A DNA stretch of 64,000 bases, from the NCBI GenBank assembly GCA_964036315.1, contig OZ038509.1, forward strand, positions 31,645,930 to 31,709,929, written 5' to 3'. Positions 24,447-36,502 of this stretch are shown piece after piece (position 1 is the first letter of the stretch; every line of letters begins with the position of its first letter). The stretch comes from Acanthosepion esculentum (taxonomy: Eukaryota; Mollusca; Cephalopoda; Sepiida; Sepiidae). The notes beneath the pieces were generated by a model, which worked only from the letters and a program-made list of their open reading frames with translations, was not told the DNA's origin and did not search any database. Both the position numbers and the translations under genes were made by a program.

Positions 24447-24718
24447 ATGGGTGACAGAACAGGGGACAATTTGTAAGATAAAATTAATATAGTGTAAAGA
24501 TGGGAAAATAGAAATTAGAATTAGTTATACATTCAACGTTTGAAGAGTTAGAGAAACAATGGCTAATTAAGTAAAACCTATGTTATGGAATCTATATGAA
24601 TAAATTCAAAATTGAAGCTCAATTCTCCCATGAATTCTGAGATTAAAAAGCCCTAGCTCTACTTTATAGTAATTTGTATTTACTCAATCCCTCCACGAGG
24701 AAAGGTTGTGACAGAAGG

Positions 24719-25263
24719 TCAGTTTAATGAGGAGAACCCGAGCACATACAGCCAGGTTAGGAACAAAAATTCCCCAAGCCCCTGCAACCTTTGGTTGCGC
24801 TGGCCTCGGTGCAAGCACTGATCCCTCTCTCTAGTGCAATTCCTGTTCCTCAGGGCCAGAACTTCTCAGTATAATTTTCTCAGTTGTGACTGTCCTTTGA
24901 CAGAGCTGCCACTGGAGTACATTTTGCCTAAAGACAGAGATGCAACTGAGAGATGATAAATAAATGTGTTACAAATTACAGTAATTTACACATGATATTT
25001 ACTCTGTCCCCCACACTAGGACGAGATGTAACACAAGGACTATTTTTAGGTGGGGACCCGAGCGCATATGCCCGGGACAGGAACAAAAATTCCCCTCAGT
25101 CCCTGCAACCGTCAGTTGCGCTGGCCTTGGTGCAAGCACTGATCCCTCCCTCTGGTGCAATGGGAGGGAGTGGCCTTGGGCAGCTGTTCTCACCTGGGCA
25201 CCTCTCAGTATTATTTTCTCAGTTGCCTCTCTGTCCTTTGATAGAGAAGCCCCTGAGCGCACT
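24719..25263 (+). repeat. Tandem duplication of a GC-richer module inside the Helitron-like repeat
   Basis: Two units (about 24730-24950 and 25055-25260) share caggaacaaaaattcccc-type blocks, tgcgctggcct.ggtgcaagcact and ttttctcagttg. The copy at 42778-43010 has a single unit. Open frames of 80-110 codons on both strands fall in this GC-richer DNA but show no protein similarity. Confidence 0.8.
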
Positions 25264-25474
25264 CCGAGTTGACATCTATTTGTAAAACTTTTCTTAACTA
25301 TTACAAGCCAATTTATGAATAAAATGTTCATTTAAAATTTATGATTCAAAGATTTCAAGTAGTGAATATATCTTACTTTGCGAAGTGATAGTGAGCGGGC
25401 GATATATATGTGTGTGTGTTCATGATAATGAAAAAAAATAGAGACAAGTATGCAAATATTGTTAAGATATTTTT

Positions 25475-25740
25475 TTTTTTAAGCGTATCACCCCAAGTAA
25501 GGCTAGAGGCCACTATCACGCAAGGGGCTAAAGAAGGGTTGGAGGAAGAGCAGATAGGAGTGGTAAAGTAGAGGATGTGGTGAAAGAGAAAGACAGTGGG
25601 TCGATCAAGGCAAGGGGGTTACAGAAGATTTGGAGCGAGAGCAGATAGGAATGAAAAATGAAAGGATGTGGAGAAGGGAAGTGGATAGATCAAGGCAACT
25701 GGAGATGTCGATTGACGCTACACTTAAACCGTTGATTGCT
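25475..25740 (-). mobile_element. CR1/Jockey-like LINE 3' end fragment
   Basis: Shares the block order accccaa.t.aagg, cacaaggggct/tta and gattgac.ctaca/tgca with the 3' parts of the LINE copies at 28.9 and 61.5 kb, in the same orientation. The central GA-rich segment is duplicated (agagcagataggag twice). Little or no coding remains. Confidence 0.5.
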
Positions 25741-26643
25741 AATATTAGCTTAAGTGTCAACAATATCTGAGAAAGAATTGCATTCTATCAATTATATATA
25801 AGTCAACTTTTGTTGAGTAGAATGTCTAACTAAATTTTTCAAAGTAAACAAATACTGCATCAAAAAACCGTGTACAGCAGATAATTTAAAGCATAAGATG
25901 GAGTAAAATTCCCAAACTTCATGCATGTAAATATCCGATTAATAAATAAAGTTGATTTCATTAATATTTTAATGCTTAATTACATCCTCACAACATTTAC
26001 ATGTATAAATAAAAGTTGTTTTTACTCAATGTTTTGAGGAAATATAAAAACAATCAGTTACATTTACTTTGTTAATTGAACATTAATTGTTTACATATTT
26101 TTTGAGTTACTTTCAACTTTTACTGCATCAAAATATCCATACTTCATCTCGTTAATCCAATTCCGATTTGTAAGAATGCTTTTAAGTAAACTTTGTTTTA
26201 TTTCCAGATATTTTTATTAGCAAATCCTGCCTTATTTATTCTATTTCAATCATGTTTGTATCTCTCTCTCTCTCAAATAATATTCAGTGGCATGAAATGA
26301 ATGTAGCATTTAACTACAGTACATCATATCCAAATATATCTTTTGAAATAAAATATGAACACTACGAGAACAAAAAATAAGTAGGTCATTTTCTTTTTAT
26401 AAAAGCAAACATGGCTGATTAAGAGCTTCTATTTTTAAAGACAAAATAGCATAAAAAATTTGGATAAAACATATTTTCAAGGTTATGAGGTACTATCTAG
26501 GTTAAACAGCTCTTAAAATAATCAATAAATGGATTCTTAAAAAAAAGAAAAAAAAATGTGTGTAAAAGTATCTAGTATTTCATATTAAAATTAGTTAATC
26601 ACAGATTGTCAAGGAATATTGAAACAATGTGTGAAACACTTAA
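25741..26643. other. Non-coding AT-rich DNA
   Basis: Nothing recognised. A short TC run lies near 26261-26273. Confidence 0.5.
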
Positions 26644-26928
26644 ATGAGTTGCCCAACTCTTAACCCAAGTGAACCTGAGTTTACTGATTGTTTGCAGACA
26701 CTACCCCTAATGCCTGATCTTGACACACAGCCATCCTTTGAGAAGCGGAATAGAGCCACAAAGCATCTTAAGAACAACAAAGCTGTTGATACTGATTGTC
26801 TTCCAGGTGAAATATTCAAATATTGGGGTTCAAAAGTCAATCATCACTTTCATCATTTTTTCTCTGATGTGTGGAACACACAGTGCATGCCCTTGCCAGT
26901 ATTCTTTTTCAATGTCTCCTTGTGAAAG

Positions 26929-26994
<66 letters not shown>

Positions 26995-28290
26995 CTCCCA
27001 GAAACACAATGTAGCTTTCATAAAGTCCACAGTACCACTGAAAATGATTTTTGTGCTGCTTTTACTTCAGGAAAAATGCAGTGAACAGCACAGAGATTTC
27101 TAAAGAGCTTTCATCGATTTGGCTAAAGCCTTCAATACCGTTCTGGCTAAATGTGGTTGCCCAACAAAGTTCATAGCCATTATCAAAGATTTTTGCACCA
27201 ACATGTATGCACACATATCTGCAGGCATCGTCTCAGGTAGTTTTATGTCAATTTAGGAGTGAAGCAACCTTAGCACCAACCTTATTCAACATTTATCTTG
27301 CTGCTGTGACACTGCTCAGCTATCAAAGTTTACAATGGAAAGATGACATTTGTCTCTGCTATAGACTGGAGTGTAGTGTCCTCAATCTTTGTCAGCTTTG
27401 TGGTCCTACAAAGACTAGTGCAACAAAGTTTTTTGATTTTCAATATCATCACGATGCAGACTTGCATAGTTGCAATGCAACATTGATGTTATATATAGAA
27501 CCTATAACAGTGCTGGCCTTATGATTAATGTTCAAAAAACTGAAGATCTCTGCCAGCTGTTGGGACCAGTGCATTATAACACTGATGCTTCATTTTTAGC
27601 TGGTGGTGAGGGTATCAAGTGCATTGTCAACTTCCTGTATCTCAGAACAGTACTGTCCTCCACTTGCTGGATTGATGACAAATTACAAAATCACATCCAT
27701 CAAGCACCAAAAGCTTTTGGGCAACTTTGTTGTTGAGTCTTTCTAAACATGTGCTTGTCTACCTCTACAAAGGTCTCACTGTACAACACTATATGCTCAT
27801 CTTTCTGTATGATTCTGAATCTGGGGCTCTATATAGAGCTCACATACAGGCTCTTGAAACCTTCCATATCTGCAGTCTTCAATGCATCCTCAGATTGTCA
27901 TGGTGAGATCAATATTCTCCTGCGTATCAGCAGAAGAAACATTAAGATTATTATCATCCAACATTAGCTCAGGTGGAATGGTCATGTTATCAGGATGCCT
28001 AAAGACTGTCTCTCAAAGAGGAACCTATATGAGGAACTCTTGGAAAGCCAGTGCTATGTTGGGAGACAGAAAAAAAAATGTTTCAAAGACCACCTGAAAG
28101 TAATGCTAAAACAGTGTGGTATTAATCCAGTGGAATTGGAAGTTAGAGCAACCAATCACAAGAGTTGCAGGACACAATGCCATCAGGCCATTGAAAGATT
28201 TGAAACTAGCCAAATTCAAGATTATGAATTTTGCCAACAATACCTAGCACATGGTCCACACCACCAGGTGCTGGTATTCAGTGTCTAACC
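26644..28290 (+). mobile_element. LINE reverse transcriptase, zinc-finger lineage (pseudogene)
   Basis: A decayed RT followed over about 1.6 kb in three frames. It begins with HLKNNKAVDTDCLPGEIFKY (the lead into the palm domain) and is then split by a TA microsatellite. The KAFD-type block follows near 27100-27140 (DLAKAFNTVLAKCGCP-like when frames are joined by eye). Next come TLFNIYLAAV, GLMINVQKTEDLCQLLGP, the FLYLRTVLSSTC block (the FTYLGS motif) and APKAFGQL. The thumb region and the KKKCFKDHLK block (KKRYKD motif) end it. Stops and frameshifts are numerous and the YADD active-site motif is not readable. The zinc-finger C-terminus seen in the 32.8 and 36.5 kb copies is not recognisable here. 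Confidence 0.85.
26930..26991. repeat. (AT)n microsatellite inside the LINE relic
   Basis: Uninterrupted AT tract that replaces or splits the RT sequence between its first two conserved blocks. Confidence 0.95.
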
Positions 28291-28909
28291 AATGGATGGC
28301 AAAGTGTGTCTCGTAGCCATCAATGTCATGTCATCAACCAGTGATTTCTTTGATTCTCATTTGGTGGAGCAGATGTTGTTGCTAATTGGTGTTAATCATA
28401 ACTTAATCATACATGTAACTTGCACATCAAAATATTTCTCTTGACTTTCTATGGTATTATGCTAATATCTTCAAATCCCATCTTATTAAAATGACTTAAA
28501 TACAGTTGTCAATAAAATTAAGAACATTAAAGACACCTTGAAATTCCTGACCACATGCAGAATATTAGAGTTTGATGCAAATGATAACCCCAAAACCCCA
28601 AGTCTAGTGAATATGCCATGTGCAAGAGAATTTCCTATCCTAACTCCATTACGGATCACAGGCTTAACAAAGCATCATGTGAACAAACAATGCCATCCAG
28701 TTATATGACATTGTATTTTCCTCTCCTGTAATTATTATTATTATTTCTCTTCAAGTTCTATTTAAAAGGTGAAGACTAACAATCCACAATAACAGTTTCA
28801 CCATGTTTACCAAATAGGGATGAATAAGTTTCCAAAAAAGTTTTAGGTTTTGATGTTGATGTATTCTCATCTTTGTTAAATACAAACAACAACTTTTCTT
28901 TTTTTGTTA
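28291..28909. other. Non-coding DNA between two LINE relics
   Basis: No recognisable coding sequence; a short (TTA)n run lies near 28728-28744. Confidence 0.45.
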
Positions 28910-29345
28910 ATTGAATTCACCCCAATCAAGGGAGTAAAGGTACTAAAACACAAGGGGTTACTGGGCATAGAAGAATTAGGAAACAGAAACATTACTAAGG
29001 AGTGAGAACAATTGGAGAGTAATCAGGAAGACAGTAGATAGCGATTGACATTGCATTTGAATTTTTGAATATTAAAGTTGATTGGAAAGCATGGCATCGA
29101 AAGGGAGTTCTGCAAGCAAGAAGTGTGAGAAAAACTGTTAACACTGAACTCATTGCTACTATAAAATTCAATTGTAAATTGATGAGCCCTCGTAGCCAGT
29201 CTAGTACTGCACTTAAATTCATAGAATCTGGGTATCATAGTGAAGAGCTCATCTGAACAATTACCATGAAAGTATTTATAGAAAAGGCACAGGGAGGCAA
29301 CTTTATGGTAGTGGGAATGTTATTGAAGCTGAGCTTCTGGCTTTT
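28910..29345 (-). mobile_element. CR1/Jockey-like LINE, RT C-terminus (pseudogene)
   Basis: On the minus strand one frame of about 95 codons reads VASLCLFYKYFHGNCSDELF, then a degraded middle, then NSLSMPCFPINFNIQKFKC and VNRYLLSS before a stop. This is the conserved C-terminal block of animal LINEs of the CR1/Jockey type (WNSLP..CFP..Y.L..FK..VNR.L). Little is broken in this short piece. The 3' UTR continues to about 28910 and matches the copies at 25.5 and 61.5 kb. Confidence 0.85.
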
Positions 29346-32227
29346 TGTGGTGAGAGACATTAAAGGTGTTTTTTTTTCTTTTTTAATTACAAATTGGATT
29401 TGAGTAAACATTGAAATTTAAATTCATAAACAATTAGACTTGAGCTATGTAAAATAGCCACATTTTTTTCCACCCCTGTAAGGAGGGCTTTCAGTATTCA
29501 AGGTCTTTCATTCTTACCTCTTCAGGCCATTTTGGTCTTATGACAGATATCATTTTCTTTTAAATAAAATTTAAATTGAAGATAAGTCTATAAAGAGTTA
29601 AAATAAAAAAAGAATCAAATTTTACTTTTGTCAATGACTCAAAAATTATACAAAGCATTTTATCAATGTGAACTATAAAGAATAGTTGAGGTAGACTACT
29701 GCTATCCTGATAACAGAAATAAAACAGCATTTTTGAAGAAAGCCAGTTTCATTCCTTGAATCTAGGAAAATGATAACATGCAAAAATCAATTTAGAAAAT
29801 TGATTTTATTTAATAAATGATGTTAGCATTTGAAACCTATTCAATCTGAATTAAAAAATAACTAAAAGGAAACTCATTAAAAGCCAAGTAATATTTGGAC
29901 ATTCAGGATGACAACCCCCAAACACACACTGGACTCAATGAGGTGACAATGTTAGGCTAAATAATTCCCCAAGACAATGAAATCAGGTTAAATTCTGATT
30001 CCAAATTTTTGTCACCATTTTCTTACCTAAATCTAGGTTACAAAGCTGGCAAGAATGTGTTATAACCAAACAGTAAACATTTCAATCATATTATTTTGAG
30101 GAACTGTGAAATATGATACTTAAATGTCTTGATTTTCTTATTTAAATGAAGGTACAGTTATTGTGTGGTCAGCTGCCATCTAGAACCTGGTGGGAGCAAT
30201 TGCTGTTCAAATTTCAGTACCTTGAGACCATTGCAGACCAGTAGAGAATTTCATGCCATGATTGGAGAAATTAGCATCTGCTGGATAATTCCAAACAAAC
30301 CTTGCCAACAAGAAGCCAAGTGTTGTACTATCTCATCCTCCAAATTTCTGAAATGCATAAAGCTGAAAACATTCAACCAAAAAGGATATGAACAAAATAT
30401 TTGTATATGATGATAGCAAATGGTCTGCTCACAACCAAGTTCACAGCTGTAGTAGCCTCTGAATTGTAGAGATAAAAGCAACCTGATGAAACCTGTAGCA
30501 GTTCATATGCCTATCTCTTTTCTTGCCTAAATGGGTTTGCCTTGTAGCTTACAACAGCCAACTGGAAATATTATATTAGTTTTCATAATTCTCCCACCAT
30601 TAAGACAATTGAGGATGAAGTGAAGAGTATGACAATAATTGCGATAAAATAAAACAAACATCATAGTTAAATCAGGCTTGTTTATTTCTTACAAATTTTG
30701 TGGTGGAGAAAGAACAATTCAACTAATGGTTGACAACTAAAATTCATGTAATCTTGATTTCTGAAAGGAATTATAGGAAGCTAAATATAACATCACTCAA
30801 ATTGGACATTTTGCAAGGTGTTCTGAAGAGAGATGGTGAACCTTCTTCAGATTTTTAAAGAAAATGTGGGTTAGAGATAGTATTTTCCCTTCATTGAACT
30901 ATAACTGGAAATTGAATAACATGCTGATTTGATAATTTCCTATGACTCACCAGACTAATGAAAATGGGATCATCATCCCTCTTATTACAAATCTAATTTA
31001 TCCAGAAAAATTGATGATTTACTGATGTAAATGTGAGGACTATCACTTAAAAAAAAAGCTACTCTCCTAATACATATGATGTATTCAAACTATTTTTATT
31101 AATATGCATCTGTTCTAGTAGATCATTAGTATAAAAGGTTATAGATTCTAAAGACAGTTTAAAAAAATAAGATTTTAAATAACAATAATTTCTCATAGTG
31201 TTTGCATTGTTCTCTGCTTGTAAATTGAAAAATTTAAATACATTGTTTCTTTAATTGGTCGTGTTGCTATAAACAGAGTAAGCCCAACAATTTCTTTGAT
31301 TTTTATATACTAGGCTCATCATGGTCAAATATAAACATAAGAGAAAAATATTCTGATTTTATTCTGATAATAAAGATACTTACTTTTTTTAACTAGTTAA
31401 ATCAAGACATGTTTTTTTTTTTTTAGTATTTTCTTTATGTCTGGATGAGCATCTTGACTATTGACAAGTTTCTTTACATTTCATATTAATTATATATAAA
31501 AAAATCTGCAATACCCAAGGGTTATACAATTTTTTTTCTTTTATCAAAGCCATAAGCAAATATTTTATATCTCATATCCTTTACAATCAGTCTATCTTTT
31601 ATTGAAAGACAGTTAAGAAACTAAAGTTGATTTTGTTTATATTTCAATATTCTGTAGATAATATGTATAAATCTCAAGATACTAACATTATTTTTATTTT
31701 TCCCTTCTGCATAGATTTTTCCATTCAAGCATGTTCTGTGTTGAGATATTTTAATAAGGAGACACACAAAAACTTAAAACTGTTTATATTCACTTAATTC
31801 ATGTTTATTCCTTTAAACCAAGAATATCAGATTAAACAAGAAGGAAACATTGAGACCAATAGAAAAATTTAAAGAATTTCAACAAATGTTAATTTAGAAA
31901 GTTAAAACAAACATTTATATAATTATTTCATGATTTATAATATCAAGTATATCTGTAACAACTCAGTAAAGACACATTGCAAGCTATTTTATAGAATTCT
32001 ATGGTTCCCCAGTATTTCTCCAATTAAAATGGTACCAAAATGACCTAATACTTATTTGGTCTGGGAAGCTTCCATACTTGATTCCTTCTTAAATCACATA
32101 ATCTTCTATTTATTTTTTTAATTAGATATTTTTATTTGATAAAATTGAAAACAGATACAAAAATTTGGCATCTAACCAAGACTGACTGGAGCATTATCTT
32201 CATAGTTAAAATCATGAGGTGGGAGTA

Positions 32228-32279
<52 letters not shown>

Positions 32280-32794
32280 TATTTTCTTTTTAAAAAATTC
32301 CATCATGACCAGAAATTTCTGTTTCAAAACTGAAAATAAAGTTGTAAATTTAATCATAAAAATTAAACTTAAACTTCAGAGTTTTGTTCCATTGTCAAGC
32401 AATGTTAGGAATAACTTTCTAAGAAATTTACTTAATTTACAAGTGCAGACAATCTTAATATTTTGAGCTGTTAAGGTTAAGGAAAATTCAATCTATTTTG
32501 ATTAGGGGTGGTTGGGTTTAAATTCCCTAGACAACTTATGTATCAAATATATGTTACTTACAAAGTCTTACAAAAGTTACTTACAAAATCTTTGTGTATA
32601 AAAAATATGAATTAAGTGGATAAATAAAAATGCCAAAATTTTTTTGTCATTGAAAACCCAGATGTCTATGTTTGTGAGCAGGCACCACCCACCCTACCTA
32701 AACTTAACCTGACTTTGATAATGACAAATGAGGTTTGTTCAAAAGATTTTTGCACTTAAGGTGTCCATGAAGATTTTGAAGAGTTATTAATGTT
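29346..32794. other. Non-coding DNA, no gene recognised
   Basis: Mostly AT-rich. The stretch 30150-30660 has a more balanced composition and carries overlapping 76-81 codon frames on both strands without similarity; it may be an old repeat. A TA microsatellite lies at 32229-32273. Confidence 0.45.
32229..32273. repeat. (TA)n microsatellite
   Basis: Uninterrupted TA dinucleotides. Confidence 0.95.
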
Positions 32795-33490
32795 TCTTTT
32801 TATGGCAGATGAGCCCTGCCCTACTATGTGTAATGAATTCATATGGAACTATGAAATTTCTTCTTGCAGTGTTAAGATGGTGCCATTGCTTAACATTAGC
32901 CCAAAGTTTGTCATGATGTTCCTGCTTTTTCTATTCAAAAGACTTAACACCTGGTTTTAAGAGAAATATTATAGTGCTTACTATTATCCTACAGCTTATT
33001 CCTATAATATAAAAAGAGATGGACATTTGCTGTCCCATAGTTGGCCATAGCATAGTTACCTACCCATCTCTATTGCATCTTAATAAGGAAAGCTTCAATA
33101 TGAGTTATATGTATCTCGCAATAAGTTGCTGTACCTTATGCTATTAACCCATTTAATATTATGAATCAAAGACAAATCCAGTTAAATTATGTGATGTAGA
33201 TAAAGGGTCCAAGACTCAGCACCATAGAGTAGCACTGATAAAACTACAGATTTCTAAATATCAATCTCAACCTTCACAGATATAACATTCCAGATTCCAG
33301 AGCTTGAGGTACAAAATTTGGAAAGCTGGGCTAGATTTGGCTATTCTTTATTGAAATTCCTAGCTCATTTTTGCATTATCAGAAACAGTATGACTAAGAT
33401 AGGTAGACATATAAATTGTTTTCAGTGCCTTTCCATTTATAAAAACTGATGGCTTGGCAGAAGTTGAACTGTTATCTTTTAGCTGATAAA
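32795..33490 (-). mobile_element. LINE RT C-terminus, zinc-finger lineage (pseudogene)
   Basis: The minus strand, read in several frames, gives KPSVFINGKALK, a degraded TYL.S block with VSDNAKM, and RIAKSSPAFQ (the RIAKASSAFGRL motif). The LLYG.E.W region near 33220 follows in broken form. The far end reads THSRAGLICH, the C-terminal zinc-finger signature (SRIGLISH in intact elements). It is the same lineage as 26.6 and 36.5 kb, in opposite orientation. Frameshifts throughout. Confidence 0.65.
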
Positions 33491-33688
33491 GAAAGTATAG
33501 ACTGTGTATATATGTATATAGCAAATATTATACAGTTAAAGGAAACATTCAAAAGACAGTATAAACTATTACTTTATGTGCAAAGAAGTATACAATCAAA
33601 ATATGCAAAATACTTTATACATTTTTAAAAATTTTACAGGAAAACAGACTGTGTTGAAAAAGTAAAAGAAAAATCTCAGTGATATTCA

Positions 33689-33692
<4 letters not shown>

Positions 33693-33721
<29 letters not shown>
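33693..33721. repeat. (CA)n microsatellite
   Basis: Uninterrupted CA dinucleotides. Confidence 0.95.
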
Positions 33722-33724
<3 letters not shown>

Positions 33725-34914
33725 TATATATAACATTATTGTATTACTAATATATTTAAACTGCCAACATTGAGCCCTCAGGTTATTTTATATTTTAAGC
33801 TTTTAACTTGTGTGTGCGTGATTAAAACATTAAAATTAAACCCTGTATATAATGAAAGCAATTTTTCAATAATATAACTAATATGACTAAAATTTTTATC
33901 TTTTTAAATTTCCTATTATATTATGAGGTCATGTTTCATTTTCTAAGTCAAATTGTAAAAATTAGAATCCTGCAATTAGGTTTTTAATCATAACAAAAAT
34001 TATCAAACTGCTGAAAAATTAATAGAAATTATCTAAAATATTGAAAACTTACCAGATTAATTTCCAATCCATTACATTAAAATTTAAAAAAATTAGGAAT
34101 GATATAACATGAAGAAATTTACTTGTTTTAGATATTAGAATTAACATTTTTATAAAGAAAGAAAAAAGTTGAACTTAATTAAAAAGAGGATTACTGGCTT
34201 GAAAATGAAACAAAGTCATTACTGTAGATACTGAGATATTTTTCAATTTAAACAGTATATGTTACAAATGATAACCCTTTTGGCTTGCTGATATCTGGCC
34301 ATTAAACTCTCCTGGAGGTTACCATCAATGTTGGTGCAAGTCAAAAAAGGTTCTCTAAGATGATGAAACCTTAGTCTTATATCATATTTTTACATAAATA
34401 AGTATTCAATAGTACATGTGGCTTATTTTCAGTTATTTAAAAATGTTATATATACTTTTGTTGTCTGTTTAATGTTCTAAGGATACAAAGAATAAAAGCA
34501 GCTCAAGCTATTTTCTTATAACTGGTCAGCACTTAACATATGAGATATTCCTTTAAAACATTTGTTGTTTCAATAATTATTTTAATAACTCATATCCAAA
34601 CAAGCAGTAGAAAAAGAGCAAGGAACAGTTGTAATAAAACTGAAGAATGTTCTCTCAAAGTAGCTGAAGCAAATATGCTGATGTACAAAAGTCAATACTT
34701 GGAGTTCCATCAGACATGAAGCTGAAGTAGAAAAAAAATGGACTACTGAGATACAGACTGGACAGTGAATCACGGAACAGCTGTTAAAAGAAAAAAAGAA
34801 AAGAAAACATACATCATTGAAATTAATGTTCAACTGCTCTACTTTATCTCATCTTATCCCCTTCTCCAACTTCGATCCCACAATTACTTTTTATTCCATT
34901 GACCACACACACAG

Positions 34915-35040
34915 TGTGGACATAGGAATCAACACTACATGGTGATTTAGTTTGACATTTCAATGAGACCAAAAGGTTTGAAGATCATATTAAGACATGA
35001 AACTGATAATCCCCATGCAGTGCTGATTCCTATGTCCACA
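34915..35040. repeat. Long hairpin, arms of 33 bases
   Basis: Arm 34915-34947 (tgtggacataggaatca...) is the reverse complement of 35008-35040 with three or four mismatches. The 60-base spacer has further weak pairing next to the stem. No target-site duplication or coding is visible. Confidence 0.8.
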
Positions 35041-35103
35041 ATCTCTATGCCTATAAACATTTCATCTCCCCTATAAATATAGTAAATTAAAATACACACA
35101 CAT

Positions 35104-35106
<3 letters not shown>

Positions 35107-35166
<60 letters not shown>
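35107..35166. repeat. (TA)n-(TG)n microsatellite
   Basis: A TA tract passes into a short GT tract. Confidence 0.95.
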
Positions 35167-35769
35167 AGGCCAGTTTGCATTTATAATTATTTAGAATCAT
35201 CAGGCTAAAAAAATAACTATTTTTTCAGTCTGCAGAAATTAAGATGAAACTGCAACTTACTATCCAGGTAAGAGAGAAAAGCAGATGTGGAGAAAAATAA
35301 TCTACTCATCAGAGACTTAGAAGAAAGAAGGAGGTCAACAGGTATTAGTTATTGAAACAAATTACTCCAACTAGTAATACATGCTGTGAGGCAAAAATCT
35401 TGTTTGTTTTTCTCTTCTTTTATGCCAAAATCTAAGAAAAAATATAAAAAGGAAAGAATATTTTTTTCTGGACAGTAAAAAAATAAAAATAAAATGGATG
35501 CTTGCCTTTTCAAAGTATAAGACTGAACAGTTTTATAGGATGACATAACAAGTATTGGACAAGTTCATATCTATAAACTAATTAAGAAGGAAAACTGAAT
35601 TCAATTTAGTGGAAATGCAGACTATTATTTTTCAATAAAATCTGCAGTTATATGTTGAAAATATTTCTATCATTAAAAATGATATGGTACTTAAAATTTT
35701 ATCTGAGGAAAGGTGATAAACAAAAAAAATGAGCACATCCTAACATTCTGAGTTGTAGATTGTTTGTTT

Positions 35770-35860
35770 CAAAGCATTTTGAAGGTTACCAGTAACACAA
35801 ACCCAAGGAAGGCTACAGAGTATATTAGCTGAAACATTGTGATAAAAAACAAAGATGAAA
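35770..35860 (+). repeat. Dispersed repeat with hammerhead-like core
   Basis: aaggaaggct ... ttagctgaaacattgtgata ... acaaagatgaaaat matches the tract at 10879-10945 and the end of the 13-kb foldback, in the same internal order. Confidence 0.5.
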
Positions 35861-35892
35861 ATAAATTGAATGCACTTGTATAATTAACAGAG

Positions 35893-35985
35893 GTGCTGAA
35901 GTTCTCAGCCTAACCAACTACCTAAAATTTGACCAATCATTTTTTTTTTGAAAGTGCTTCTTGGTTAGGACTAGAAAATTTCAAC
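35893..35985. repeat. Small foldback repeat, copy 2
   Basis: Diverged relative of 6652-6755. The left arm starts gtgctgaagttct, the right arm ends ctagaaaatttcaac, and tttgaccaatca and gcttcttggtta lie between. Confidence 0.55.
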
Positions 35986-36469
35986 AGTTACTCGTAAGAA
36001 CCTAATGTTGACCATAAAATTGTTGACTTATAATATCTCCATATTGTCCCATCTTGTCAATATAGCTTAGTGTTTGTTTTCCAAATAATTAGGTCAGATC
36101 AAAATAGATTATAACAGTTGAGTTTTTGTTGCAGCTAATGTGATTCTATTGAAGGACTTTTCAGTATTATGTAAAAATTCAATGATAACACAACTGTTCT
36201 GGCACCTGTTGTTCCAAAGTTATGTGACTTAATTCAATAATAGGAGTGAATCATTGTTAAACCTAATTCTTAAATTGGAAGCATTTCAGTAATTCTTAAA
36301 TTGGAAGCATTTGGCTTTCAAATCTAAGGGGAGGAGGAATTTCAGCTAAATGTGTATGCTGTAAATATATTTGTAAAAAATTCAAAATAGGAGAGAAATT
36401 GAAAAACCTGGCATTAAAAAGGGAGGAATATGATTTTGTTTGCTATTTTTCTTTATTAATATCATTTAC

Positions 36470-36500
36470 ACACAGACACACACACACACACACACACACA
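36470..36500. repeat. (CA)n microsatellite
   Basis: Uninterrupted CA tract that abuts the truncated 5' end of a LINE fragment. Confidence 0.95.
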
Positions 36501-36502
36501 TT

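Larger units (their letters stand above)
23857..25386 (+). mobile_element. Helitron-like repeat, copy 1
   Basis: Direct homologue of 41945-43388. Shared blocks include tatataaagtacagtg followed by a GT run, caactcct.t.ctcccactg, agccctagaaaagttaggc, gagctcagattcagggttg and catactagccatta. An AT-rich start, then a GT run, then a GATTTCAA-type line is typical of animal Helitron 5' ends. The sequence just past the shared right end (gcgaagtgatagtgagcggg) resembles Helitron 3' ends. No Rep/helicase coding is present, so this would be non-autonomous. Superfamily assignment is inference. It carries two copies of a GC-richer internal module, against one in the other copy. Confidence 0.6.
33491..36469. 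other. Non-coding DNA with microsatellites and two hairpin/foldback repeats
   Basis: No gene. It contains a CA tract, a TA/TG tract, the hairpin at 34915-35040, a hammerhead-like motif with its tail at 35770-35860 and a foldback at 35893-35985. A direct duplication of about 27 bases (aattcttaaattggaagcat type) lies at 36266-36310. Confidence 0.5.

Noticed and set aside
24953..25331. 110-codon frames on both strands
   Set aside because: They lie in the GC-richer repeat module; the homologous copy at 42.8 kb does not keep either frame, and no domain is recognisable.
26644..28290. Host gene exons in the run of frames with conserved-looking residues
   Set aside because: The order of motifs is that of a LINE reverse transcriptase and the frames are broken.
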